From: Ahrensia sp.
Lineage (GTDB): Bacteria; Pseudomonadota; Alphaproteobacteria; Rhizobiales; Rhizobiaceae
Assembly (NCBI GenBank): GCA_028817895.1
Contig: JAPPOQ010000036.1
Location: forward strand, 1-61,299
DNA: 61,299 nt
Reading direction: 5' to 3'
Shown: positions 17,052 to 24,412 of the stretch, piece by piece
Position numbering within the stretch: position 1 is the stretch's first letter
Layout: every line of letters starts with the position of its first letter
Program-made: the position numbers and the translations under genes
The notes under the pieces: generated by a model
What the model saw: only the letters and a program-made list of their open reading frames with translations
Told to the model about the DNA's origin: nothing
Databases searched by the model: none

Positions 17052-17537
17052 CTAATGGCGACGCTCCTTCTCCCCGCTTGCGGGGAGAAGGTGGCCCGAA
17101 GGGTCGGATGAGGGGTGCTGAGACGTGCGGTTTGCGGCCAACTTCATTGATGGAATGTAGCGAACGTCAGGCGCATTGATTGAGATATCAAGTCGCCGAT
17201 TGAGGGCTGCGAGAACTGTGTCGCAAACGGCCTCACGCTCTTTGAGTACGCTGACATTCGACAATCGCAGGATTGACCAACCTTGTTGCGACATAAACGA
17301 ATCTCGCACGGTATCGTATTGGCTGTCAGCATGCTGTGATCCGTCAAGTTCGATTACCAAACGCTCGGAGCGGCAGGCGAAATCCGCGAAATATTTGCCG
17401 ATCGGATGCTGGCGAACAAATTTGAAGCCACCAAGCCCTCTGCTGCGAACCAATGTCCAGAACAACATTTCGGCGTCATTATCTTGTTGGCGCAGCGATC
17501 TTGCGCGGTTGGTTCGTGCCTCGTTTGCCAGACGCAT
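17052..17537 (-). CDS. DUF559 endonuclease-like protein (cassette 1)
   Basis: A 161-residue protein of the DUF559/COG2852 group, whose fold resembles very short patch repair endonucleases. Key elements are LRQQDNDAEMLFWTLVRSRGLGGFKFVRQHPIG, then KYFADFACRSERLVIELDGSQH, with the acidic residues of a PD-(D/E)XK-type site, and GWSILRLSN. Activity and targets of the family are unproven. The C-terminal tail, from SSDPSGHLLPASGEK on, is encoded by a palindromic repeat. The gene interrupts a dehydrogenase gene pair and is bracketed by repeats (16937-17117 and 17543-17620). A homologous gene with similar bracketing lies at 20831. Confidence 0.85.
   Translation of the reverse strand: MRLANEARTNRARSLRQQDNDAEMLFWTLVRSRGLGGFKFVRQHPIGKYFADFACRSERLVIELDGSQHADSQYDTVRDSFMSQQGWSILRLSNVSVLKEREAVCDTVLAALNRRLDISINAPDVRYIPSMKLAANRTSQHPSSDPSGHLLPASGEKERRH
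17066..17117 (+). repeat. Palindromic repeat, copy B1
   Basis: Perfect 12-base arms CCTTCTCCCCGC (17066-17077) and GCGGGGAGAAGG (17080-17091) are followed by a conserved tail ending GGATGAGGGG. It overlaps the 3' coding end of the first DUF559 gene, and is in the same orientation as copy B2. Confidence 0.88.
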
Positions 17538-17542
17538 GGACG

Positions 17543-17620
17543 CCCCTCACCCGCCGACCAGCGGCTCTGCTGCGCATCGCCGGGTCTTGCGACCTCTCCC
17601 CGCCAGCGGGGCGAGGCAGG
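17543..17620 (+). repeat. Palindromic repeat, copy A2
   Basis: A direct copy of A1 with one mismatch over 59 bases, ending in a CTCCCCGCCAGCGGGG hairpin. It starts six bases beyond the 5' end of the DUF559 gene and, with CCCCTCACCCG at its left end, faces copy B1 in inverted orientation. Confidence 0.87.
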
Positions 17621-17641
17621 ACTGAGCCATCAGACGCACAC

Positions 17642-18838
17642 TCACAGCCCCATCATCATCTTGGCGATGATATTCCTCTGCACTTCGTTGGACCCGGCAT
17701 AGATGCTCGTCTTGCGGTGGTTGAAGTAATCCGCTGCGACCGGGTTGGCGTAGTCCGGGCCGATCGGGTCTTCATTGTGCCCCTCTTCAAGTGCTTCGGA
17801 GACGAACGGCATCGCGTAAGGCCCAAGCGCGCGGCGCGTCAGATCATTGATCGACTGGCGGATTTCCGACCCCCGGATTTTCAGCATCGCAGCTTCGGGT
17901 CCGGGAGGCGCGCCGTCTTTGGCTTTCGCGACCATGCGCATCTGTGTCGTCGCCAGCGCCGAAAGATCAACCTCGATGTCGCAAAGCCGCGCCGCGAAGA
18001 ACGGATCATCAGCAAGCGGCTTGCCGCTCTTCTTCTGCTGAGATGCAATGTAGCGCAGATGGTCGAGGCCTTCCCGCGCGAAACCGACACCGGCATTGCC
18101 GGTGCGCTCATGCAGCAGCAGATATTTGGCGTAGGTCCAGCCCTTGTTTTCTTCACCGACGAGATTTTCAACCGGCACTTTGACATCGGTGAACCAGACC
18201 TCATTCACCTCATGCGTGCCTTCCAGCAGGATGATCGGGCGGACCTCCACGCCGGGCGTGTCCATATCGATCATCAGGAAGGAAATACCCTCCTGCGGCT
18301 TGCCCTCTTTCGAGGTGCGCACCAGACAGAAAATCTTGTTGGCGTGCTGGCCAAGCGTCGTCCACGTCTTCTGGCCGTTGCAGATATAGTGGTCGCCTTC
18401 GCGCACGGCCGACATTTTCAGCGAGGCAAGGTCCGACCCGGACCCCGGCTCCGAATAGCCCTGACACCACCAGTCTGAGCCATCAAGAATACGCGGCAGG
18501 ATTTCGGCCTGCTGCTCTTTCGAGCCAAACGCCATCAGCACTGGAGCGAGCATACCGAGACCGAACGGCACGATGCGCGGCGCATGGGCGCGGGCGGCCT
18601 CTTCCTCAAAGATCATCTTTTCAACGACATTCCAGCCGCGACCGCCAAATTCCTCCGGCCATGACCCGGCCAGATAGCCATGGTCGTTCAGCAGCTTGTG
18701 ATACTCTTCCTGATCCTGCTTGGTGAGGTGCATGTTCTTTTGCACCTTCTCAGCCAACCGCTTTGGCAGCTTGTCAGCAAAGAAGGATCGGATTTCATCG
18801 CGAAAGGCCAGTTCGTCTTCGGTGTAATTCAAATCCAT
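17642..18838 (-). CDS. Acyl-CoA dehydrogenase, PimC-like large subunit type
   Basis: A 398-residue acyl-CoA dehydrogenase. The N-terminal MDLNYTEDELAFRDEIRSFFADKLP and the middle block QGYSEPGSGSDLASLKMSAVREGDHYICNGQKTWTT identify the PimC-like large-subunit group. FAD-binding and acyl-CoA-contacting segments are intact. It is expected to pair with the 15725 gene product and to deliver electrons to ETF and ETF-QO. It is followed downstream by the DUF559 cassette, and preceded by an SDR gene 48 bases away. Confidence 0.9.
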   Translation of the reverse strand: MDLNYTEDELAFRDEIRSFFADKLPKRLAEKVQKNMHLTKQDQEEYHKLLNDHGYLAGSWPEEFGGRGWNVVEKMIFEEEAARAHAPRIVPFGLGMLAPVLMAFGSKEQQAEILPRILDGSDWWCQGYSEPGSGSDLASLKMSAVREGDHYICNGQKTWTTLGQHANKIFCLVRTSKEGKPQEGISFLMIDMDTPGVEVRPIILLEGTHEVNEVWFTDVKVPVENLVGEENKGWTYAKYLLLHERTGNAGVGFAREGLDHLRYIASQQKKSGKPLADDPFFAARLCDIEVDLSALATTQMRMVAKAKDGAPPGPEAAMLKIRGSEIRQSINDLTRRALGPYAMPFVSEALEEGHNEDPIGPDYANPVAADYFNHRKTSIYAGSNEVQRNIIAKMMMGL

Positions 18839-18886
18839 CGTCTCGTCTCCTCGTCGTCACTTATCGTCCCATGGCGCCCCCGGGCG

Positions 18887-19684
18887 CTAGCGCCCCATCG
18901 CAGACGTGCCGCCATCCAGTGCGACAGCTTGCCCGGTCATGAAGGAATTTTTGGGGTCGCAAATCCACAGCATGGATTGGGTAATCTCTTCGGGTTCCGC
19001 CAGACGCCGCATGGGGATGCCGCGCGTCAGGAATTTTTCTTTTTCGGCATCTTCATCGCTGCCGTCCAGAAGACCTTCTGTCACAATCGGCGTGCGGGCA
19101 AAGCTGGGGCAGAGGCAATTGATGCGCAGCCCCTTGCGGGCATATTCAAGCGCCGCCGATTTGGTGAGCCCGACCACGCCGTGCTTCGCCGCCGCATACA
19201 TCGACATGGTCGGCGCGCCGCCAATGCCCGCCAGTGACGCGAGGTTGAGAATGGAGCGCGTCTGCTGATCGGCCTGATGACCGGCCAGCATTGCCGGTAT
19301 CTGGTGTTTCATACCGTAGAACACGCCCATCAAATTGATCTGGATCGTATCCTGCGCACGAGCGGAGTCGACTTCATGCACCTTTCCAGGGTTGTGGCTC
19401 ATGCCAGCATTGTTGATGGCGACATCGAGGCGGCCAAATGTCTCCATGGCAAGATCGACGGTCGCCTGGCAATGCGCTTCATCCGCCACGCTGCCCGTGA
19501 TGGTCACAACCTCAAACCCATCGGCCTGAAGCGCCTCGGCATGGGCTTTCAAAGCGGTTTCATTGACATCGGACAGCACCAACCGCGCACCACGTTCCGC
19601 GAACATGCGCGTGGCGGATTTGCCGAAGCCGCCCGAAGCGCCGGTCATCAGCACCGTCATGCCGTCGAAAGTCATGTCACTCAT
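18887..19684 (-). CDS. Short-chain dehydrogenase/reductase (SDR 1)
   Basis: Classical SDR of 265 residues. The cofactor motif is TGASGGFG with an acidic residue (SDVNE) after strand 2, suggesting NAD preference. The NNAG motif and the catalytic YAAAK (in MSMYAAAKHGVVG) are intact. A serine for the triad is in LNLASLAG. It overlaps by four bases the stop-start junction with the kinase gene. Within the cluster it probably oxidises a hydroxyacyl-CoA or hydroxy acid intermediate. Confidence 0.9.
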   Translation of the reverse strand: MSDMTFDGMTVLMTGASGGFGKSATRMFAERGARLVLSDVNETALKAHAEALQADGFEVVTITGSVADEAHCQATVDLAMETFGRLDVAINNAGMSHNPGKVHEVDSARAQDTIQINLMGVFYGMKHQIPAMLAGHQADQQTRSILNLASLAGIGGAPTMSMYAAAKHGVVGLTKSAALEYARKGLRINCLCPSFARTPIVTEGLLDGSDEDAEKEKFLTRGIPMRRLAEPEEITQSMLWICDPKNSFMTGQAVALDGGTSAMGR

Positions 19685-20739
19685 GCGCGTTCCGCCTTGT
19701 TGATTTCCATCTTCGCCGCTGCGGCCAGAAGCGGAATGGCATTGGCCATCTGTTTGGCACGTTCGGGGTTCGACGCATTGCCGTCCAGCGCGCGTTTATA
19801 GACGCCCTGCAGGATCGCCAGAAAGCGAAACAGATTGTAGGCGACGTAAAATTTCCAATTTCCGATGTCGGAAATACCGCGCCGTTTGCAATAGGCCGCA
19901 ACATACTCCTCCTCGGTGGGCAGACCGATCGACTTGCGGTCAATCCCCATCAGCCCGCGAGAGCCGCCGCCATTGGGCAGGCGCCAATTCATGCATTGAT
20001 AGGACAGATCACCCATCGGGTGGCCAAGCGTGGACAATTCCCAGTCGAGCACACCGATAACGCGGTCCTCGGTCGGGTGGAAAATCATGTTGTCCAGCCG
20101 ATAGTCGCCATGGACGATGGTCACCTGCCCGTCATCTTCCGGCATGTTGGCTTCAAGCCAGGCGATCACCTCATGGACATCGGCATTGTGTTCAACTTCC
20201 GAGGCCCGATATTGCTTCGCCCAACGGTCCGTCTGACGCGCGAAATAGTTGCCAGGCTTGCCGAAGGTTTCCAGTCCCACGGCCATCGGATCAACCGCAT
20301 GCAGTTTGGCCAGCGTATCGTTCATCGCATCGTAAATGCCCCCGCGCGCCGCATTGGCCTCAGAGCCATCATCAAGTTCCGGCAGGGTCGGATCCCAGAA
20401 TATGCGGCCGTCCAGATATTCCATCACGAAAAACATGCGCCCGATCGGACTGTCATCGCCCTCGCCGGAGATCGCAATCATCTTCGGCACGGGCACATCC
20501 GTGTCGCGCAATGCATGCATGACGCGATATTCGCGATCCACCGCATGGGCGGATTTCAGCAACTCACCCGGCGGCTTGGCGCGTAGAACATAGGTGCCGG
20601 ACGCGGCCTCCACCTTATAGGACGGATTGGACTGCCCGTCTCCAAATTTGCTCAGCGCCCGAAAGCCAGAAAAACCCGGAACATGCTCCTCAAGCCAGGG
20701 AACGAGGGCGGTTTCGTCGAGGGCGTTCGCGTTTGTCAT
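19681..20739 (-). CDS. APH-like phosphotransferase (ACAD10/11 kinase-domain type)
   Basis: A 352-residue protein of the aminoglycoside phosphotransferase/choline kinase superfamily. Catalytic features are IVHGDYRLDNMIFHP (Brenner motif HGD...N) and GVLDWELSTLGHPMGDLSYQ with the metal-binding aspartate. This group equals the kinase domain of ACAD10 and ACAD11, and LvaA of levulinate catabolism, which phosphorylate 4-hydroxyacyl-CoAs. The start at 20739 (MTNANALDE) is used because the longer frame reads through a palindromic repeat. Its partner dehydrogenase appears to be the 24409 gene. The kinase assignment is firm; 4-hydroxyacyl-CoA as substrate is inference. Confidence 0.86.
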   Translation of the reverse strand: MTNANALDETALVPWLEEHVPGFSGFRALSKFGDGQSNPSYKVEAASGTYVLRAKPPGELLKSAHAVDREYRVMHALRDTDVPVPKMIAISGEGDDSPIGRMFFVMEYLDGRIFWDPTLPELDDGSEANAARGGIYDAMNDTLAKLHAVDPMAVGLETFGKPGNYFARQTDRWAKQYRASEVEHNADVHEVIAWLEANMPEDDGQVTIVHGDYRLDNMIFHPTEDRVIGVLDWELSTLGHPMGDLSYQCMNWRLPNGGGSRGLMGIDRKSIGLPTEEEYVAAYCKRRGISDIGNWKFYVAYNLFRFLAILQGVYKRALDGNASNPERAKQMANAIPLLAAAAKMEINKAERA

Positions 20740-20760
20740 GAGAGCAATCTCTCCGCACAT

Positions 20761-20806
20761 CCTTCTCCCCGCGGGGGAGAAGGTGCCCGAAGGGCGGATG
20801 AGGGGG
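20761..20806 (+). repeat. Palindromic repeat, copy B2
   Basis: CCTTCTCCCC (20761-20770) pairs with GGGGAGAAGG, followed by TGCCCGAAGGGCGGATGAGGGGG. It lies at the 3' side of the second DUF559 gene and is the inverted counterpart of copy B3. Confidence 0.9.
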
Positions 20807-20830
20807 TATAGATACAAATGCGCATGAGAC

Positions 20831-21238
20831 TCAAAACTTGTTCCTTGTTGCAGGCCAGAAACGCCATGGGCCAGCCTCTTCCTTGGAATGAATGCGACCC
20901 TCCAGAACCTCCACAATGACTGTCAGCACCCAACTGATATCCTTAAGAATATCGCCAGCCTGAAACCGCAAAACGGACCATCCGTTTTCATTGAGGTAAG
21001 TATCTCTGACCGCATCATGTTCGCTGCCCACGTGCTGCGATCCGTCCGACTCAACGACAAGTTTCTTCTGGCGACATGCGAAATCGGCAAAATACGGGCC
21101 AATCGAAAATTCCCTCACAAACTTGAACCTGTGCAATCGCCGATCACGCAGATGGGTCCAGAGTTTTGCCTCCGCTTCATTGTCTTTCTTGCGGAGAGTC
21201 CGGGCAAAATGTTTCGCGCTTTGCTGCGTGGCGGCCAT
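20831..21238 (-). CDS. DUF559 endonuclease-like protein (cassette 2)
   Basis: A 135-residue DUF559/COG2852 protein homologous to the 17052 gene: FARTLRKKDNEAEAKLWTHLRDRRLHRFKFVREFSIG, PYFADFACRQKKLVVESDGSQH and GWSVLRFQAGDIL align along the length. Note VESDGSQH in place of VIELDGSQH, keeping the acidic pair. A nuclease role is inferred from fold only. The gene sits exactly between two inverted palindromes (20761-20806 and 21243-21288), splitting the kinase gene from the SDR upstream, and appears to have been inserted as a unit. Confidence 0.85.
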   Translation of the reverse strand: MAATQQSAKHFARTLRKKDNEAEAKLWTHLRDRRLHRFKFVREFSIGPYFADFACRQKKLVVESDGSQHVGSEHDAVRDTYLNENGWSVLRFQAGDILKDISWVLTVIVEVLEGRIHSKEEAGPWRFWPATRNKF

Positions 21239-21242
21239 TGGT

Positions 21243-21288
21243 CCCCCTCATCCGGCCTTCGGCCACCTTCTCCCCCTCGGGGAGAAGG
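21243..21288 (-). repeat. Palindromic repeat, copy B3
   Basis: CCCCCTCATCCGG at the left, then CCTTCTCCCC (21266-21275) and GGGGAGAAGG (21279-21288). Read on the minus strand it matches copy B2, so B2 and B3 form long inverted repeats just outside the second DUF559 gene. Confidence 0.9.
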
Positions 21289-21318
21289 ACATGCGGCTAA
21301 CACTGGCGTTGCAATAGA

Positions 21319-22230
21319 TCATCCCTCAGCCGCCATCGCTTTCTGGACCATCTTCATGACGTGATCATTGCCGGTGAGCATTTCGCGCGCATCCGACATG
21401 TCGAGCATCTTGTCCCAGTTGGCAGCGATGTTTTCCGCGCTGCGCTCGTCTTCCGGCAGATAGATGCCTTCCGCCTCCATCAGCTTGGCGACTGTGTAAC
21501 CGCCCGCTCCGGCAAGCACGATGTTGCGGCTTGGCGCATCCTTGGAGGCCAGAAAGACCACAGCGGGCGTGACGAATTTGGGATCGAGCTTGTCGAGCGC
21601 TTCAGGTGGGATGACATCTTCCGTCATGCGCGTCGCAGCGGTAGGCGAGATGCAGTTGACGTGAATGTTGTTCTTGGCGCCTTCAATATGCAACGTGTTC
21701 ATCATGCCCCAGACGCCTGTCTTCGCCGCGCCGTAATTGGCCTGACCGAAATTGCCGTAAATGCCGGAGGTCGATGTCGTCATGACGATGCGACCGTAAT
21801 TCTGCTCTTTCATCTGGTTCCAGACGGCAAGCGTGCAATTGGCCGATCCGGTCAAATGCACGGCGATGACGGCATCCCATTCCTCGCCCGTCATCTTGCC
21901 GAAAGAGCGGTCGCGCAATATGCCTGCATTGTTGATGAGCACATCGACACGGCCCCATTTCTCAACCGCAGCAGCGACCATGACGTTGACCTGCTCGCGG
22001 TTGGAAACGTCTGCGCCATTGGCCATGGCCTCACCGCCAGCCGCTTCAATCTCAGCGACCACGGCTTCAGCAGCGGCGGAAGAAGCGCCCTGCCCGTGCC
22101 GGTCGCCGCCGAAATCGTTGATCACGACCTTCGCGCCACGACGGGCAAATTCCAGGGCATGCTGCTTGCCAAGCCCGTTGCCGGAACCAGTAACGATGAC
22201 GACCTGACCGTCAAAAGAAATGTTGCTCAT
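21319..22230 (-). CDS. SDR, MFE-2-like 3-hydroxyacyl-CoA dehydrogenase (SDR 2)
   Basis: A 303-residue SDR. The cofactor loop is VTGSGNGLGKQHALEFARRGAKVVINDFGG, the catalytic YGAAK lies in FGQANYGAAKTGVWG, and about 90 extra C-terminal residues (FVTPAVVFLASKDAPSRN onward) match the (3R)-hydroxyacyl-CoA dehydrogenase domain of peroxisomal multifunctional enzyme type 2. The start at 22230 (MSNISFDG) excludes 13 non-homologous residues. It overlaps the MaoC gene by four bases, so hydratase and dehydrogenase of one beta-oxidation step are coupled. Confidence 0.88.
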   Translation of the reverse strand: MSNISFDGQVVIVTGSGNGLGKQHALEFARRGAKVVINDFGGDRHGQGASSAAAEAVVAEIEAAGGEAMANGADVSNREQVNVMVAAAVEKWGRVDVLINNAGILRDRSFGKMTGEEWDAVIAVHLTGSANCTLAVWNQMKEQNYGRIVMTTSTSGIYGNFGQANYGAAKTGVWGMMNTLHIEGAKNNIHVNCISPTAATRMTEDVIPPEALDKLDPKFVTPAVVFLASKDAPSRNIVLAGAGGYTVAKLMEAEGIYLPEDERSAENIAANWDKMLDMSDAREMLTGNDHVMKMVQKAMAAEG

Positions 22231-22712
22231 GCGTCGACTCCCTTCGCGAGCATGGAGTAACCGACCCATTCGGCGGTCAGCGCCGGCCGGCTCTCGCCTT
22301 CAATTTCAACTTCGACGCGATTGATGGTCACAATATTGGTCGGCGTCTTGGCGTCCACCGAGATGGTGGTGAACTTGCCGCGCACGCGCTGACCAGCCTT
22401 CACCGGATGGGTGAAACGCACCTTGTTGAAGCCGTAGTTCACCGCAGCCGCAATATTCTCGAGCACCGGATTGCAATCATAACTCATGGCAGACAGCAGC
22501 GAGAGCGACAAAAAGCCATGCGCAATGGTGCCGCCAAAGGGCGTCTTGGCCGCCTTTTCCGGGTCCACGTGAATGAACTGCCAGTCCTCGGTGACGTCGG
22601 CGAATTTGTCGATGCGGTCCTGATCGATCACGAACCATTTTGAGACCCGTGTTTCACCATCTACGGAGGCCTTTAGGTCTTCAAGCGAAATCGTTCCTGC
22701 ATTCATGTTCAT
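22227..22712 (-). CDS. MaoC-family enoyl-CoA hydratase
   Basis: Hotdog-fold hydratase of 161 residues. The (R)-hydratase motif appears as FADVTEDWQFIHVDPEKAAKTPFGGTIAHGFLSLSLLS: D and H of the active site with the following GTIAHGF block. It should hydrate a 2-enoyl-CoA to the (3R)-hydroxyacyl-CoA, the substrate of the following SDR. A second start (Met3, 22706) is possible. It sits between two SDR genes with overlaps at both ends. Confidence 0.9.
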   Translation of the reverse strand: MNMNAGTISLEDLKASVDGETRVSKWFVIDQDRIDKFADVTEDWQFIHVDPEKAAKTPFGGTIAHGFLSLSLLSAMSYDCNPVLENIAAAVNYGFNKVRFTHPVKAGQRVRGKFTTISVDAKTPTNIVTINRVEVEIEGESRPALTAEWVGYSMLAKGVDA

Positions 22713-23536
22713 TATCCCAGTTCTGGAAAGAGATCAGCATCACCCGTGTCGACCACATAGCCGCCATCGAGCGGTATCGTGGTGCCGGTGACATAGGAGC
22801 CACCATAGCCGCACAAAAACAGCGTGGCGGCGGCGATATCTTCAGGTCGCCCGATGCGACCCATCGGGTTCATCTTGCCTGTCGCGGCAGCGCCCTCATC
22901 TGTCGCCGTCGCAAAGGCCGTCATCTTGGAAGGAAACGGCCCCGGCGCGAAAGCATTGACCGTGATGCGGCGCTTGGTGAACTCATTTGCCAAAATTTTG
23001 GTTAGATGGATCACCGCCGCCTTTGAGACGGAGTAAGAGTAAGCCCCACCTGCAACCGGCACGATGCCCATGACGGAGGCCGTGTTGACGACCCTTGCCG
23101 GGTCTTCGTCGCTCGCAGCAGCCTCGAGCAGAGGCGTCAGATCACGCGTCAATTCAAAGATGGACGTGACATTGAGGTTCATGATCTTGTCCCAAGCGCT
23201 GCGCGGGAATTTTTCATACACCTCACCCCAGGTCGCCCCTGCATTGTTCATGAGAATGTGCAGCTTGTCGGTCCGGTTCGACACGTCCTGCGCCGCTGCA
23301 ACAACGCCCTCCGCACTCGACAGATCAGCCCCGAACCCTTCCGCCTTGCCGGGCGCGCCGAGCGCGTTGAGCTGGTCGGCCACCGCCTCGCATGCATCCG
23401 CTTTGCGCGAGCAGATCATGACATCCGCCCCGGCCCGCACGAGAGCCTCTGCCATCATGCGGCCAATGCCGGTGGCGCCACCCGTGACCAGCGCTCGCTT
23501 TCCTGACAGGGAAAACAGATCTTCAAAATATGACAT
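22712..23536 (-). CDS. Short-chain dehydrogenase/reductase (SDR 3, RhlG-like)
   Basis: A 274-residue classical SDR, first gene of the leftward operon. ALVTGGATGIGRMMAEALVRAGADVMICSRKADAC has an Arg-Lys after strand 2, favouring NADP(H). The catalytic site is YSYSVSKAAVIHLTK. The sequence resembles the beta-ketoacyl reductase RhlG type. Its stop base coincides with the MaoC start (position 22712). The promoter region holds a TetR-type palindrome at 23634, so the leftward operon is probably repressed by the divergent regulator. Confidence 0.9.
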   Translation of the reverse strand: MSYFEDLFSLSGKRALVTGGATGIGRMMAEALVRAGADVMICSRKADACEAVADQLNALGAPGKAEGFGADLSSAEGVVAAAQDVSNRTDKLHILMNNAGATWGEVYEKFPRSAWDKIMNLNVTSIFELTRDLTPLLEAAASDEDPARVVNTASVMGIVPVAGGAYSYSVSKAAVIHLTKILANEFTKRRITVNAFAPGPFPSKMTAFATATDEGAAATGKMNPMGRIGRPEDIAAATLFLCGYGGSYVTGTTIPLDGGYVVDTGDADLFPELG

Positions 23537-23633
23537 GTGCCTCCAAACCGGGCGTCGCCCTCAACCGCTTTACCGTTTTGCATGCGGGCTTGGTTTCGTC
23601 GACGCAACACTAAGCAGGCTTTGCGCCGTTGAC

Positions 23634-23653
23634 AACATACTCGGTAGTATGTT
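23634..23653. promoter_or_regulatory. TetR-type operator in divergent promoter
   Basis: AACATACT (23634-23641) and AGTATGTT (23646-23653) form a perfect 8-base inverted repeat with a four-base spacer, between the divergent SDR and TetR genes. The size and the ACATACT half-site fit TetR-family operators. A TTGACA-like hexamer overlaps its left edge (23629-23634). Confidence 0.75.
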
Positions 23654-23701
23654 CCCTGTTGGCGACCCTGATATCGCAGATTTTCCGAAAGTTCACCCGC
23701 C

Positions 23702-24412
23702 TTGCAGGACGTCTCGCAGTTGCCAACAGAAAACGTCGCCCAGCGCGGCGCTCGTGGCGATACCGATTCAACGGATGCGATCCTGTCTGCGGCAGCAGAG
23801 TGTTTTCGCGAAAACGGCTACGCCGCCACCAGCATTGATGATGTGGCGCGCAGCCTTGGTGCTACCAAGGGCATGATCTACCATCACTTTCGCTCGAAAA
23901 CGGATCTCTTTTTCGCCGTCTATGAACGCGGTATGGAACTGAACTTTGAAGCCATCGAGCCGCATCGTAGTCATGACGGCGCGGCGCATGAAAAACTCGC
24001 GCTAATGGGCCGTTCGCACGCCATCGCCTTGATGGAGCATCAGGCCTTCCAACGCGTCCTTGGTCAGGGCGTTGCCATGCATCAGCAAGGCTCGACAACG
24101 GCGCAGCAGCGCAAGACACTCGCCAGGCTCATCAAGGTGCGCAACAGCTATGAGGCCGAGTTTCGCAATGTCATCGAGGTAGCGGCAGTGGAGGACGGAT
24201 TCGCGCTGGAAGACGCTTCCCTCGCCTCCAAGAGCTTTCTTGCGGTGCTCAACAGCACCGTTTTCTGGTATTCACCACGCAAAGCCGATAGCGATGCGGA
24301 ACGCGAAAATATTGCGGCGCAGCTTGTGACATTTGCGCTGCGCGGGCTTGGTGCGCAAGTGCCAGCATTCATTGAAAACGACATGAAGACGAAGAACGGA
24401 ACACACTCATGA
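23702..24412 (+). CDS. TetR-family transcriptional regulator
   Basis: A 236-residue repressor. The N-terminal HTH is clear: [52 protein letters not shown]. The C-terminal domain is the ligand-binding part; an acyl-CoA ligand is plausible from its neighbours. No ATG exists ahead of the HTH; a TTG at 23702, or another at 23720, is the likely start. It overlaps by four bases the ACAD gene that follows and is divergent from the SDR/MaoC operon. A palindrome lies about 50 bases upstream, suggesting control of both directions. Confidence 0.9.
   Translation: MQDVSQLPTENVAQRGARGDTDSTDAILSAAAECFRENGYAATSIDDVARSLGATKGMIYHHFRSKTDLFFAVYERGMELNFEAIEPHRSHDGAAHEKLALMGRSHAIALMEHQAFQRVLGQGVAMHQQGSTTAQQRKTLARLIKVRNSYEAEFRNVIEVAAVEDGFALEDASLASKSFLAVLNSTVFWYSPRKADSDAERENIAAQLVTFALRGLGAQVPAFIENDMKTKNGTHS

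Noticed and set aside
17453-18478. Rightward frame of 341 residues
   Set aside because: It runs antisense through the PimC-like dehydrogenase and across repeat A2; no motif is seen.
16937-21288. CRISPR array
   Set aside because: The repeats are few, widely spaced, palindromic and flank genes; there are no regular spacers.
21361-22260. Rightward frame of 299 residues
   Set aside because: Antisense to an SDR with intact cofactor and catalytic motifs, so it is a shadow.
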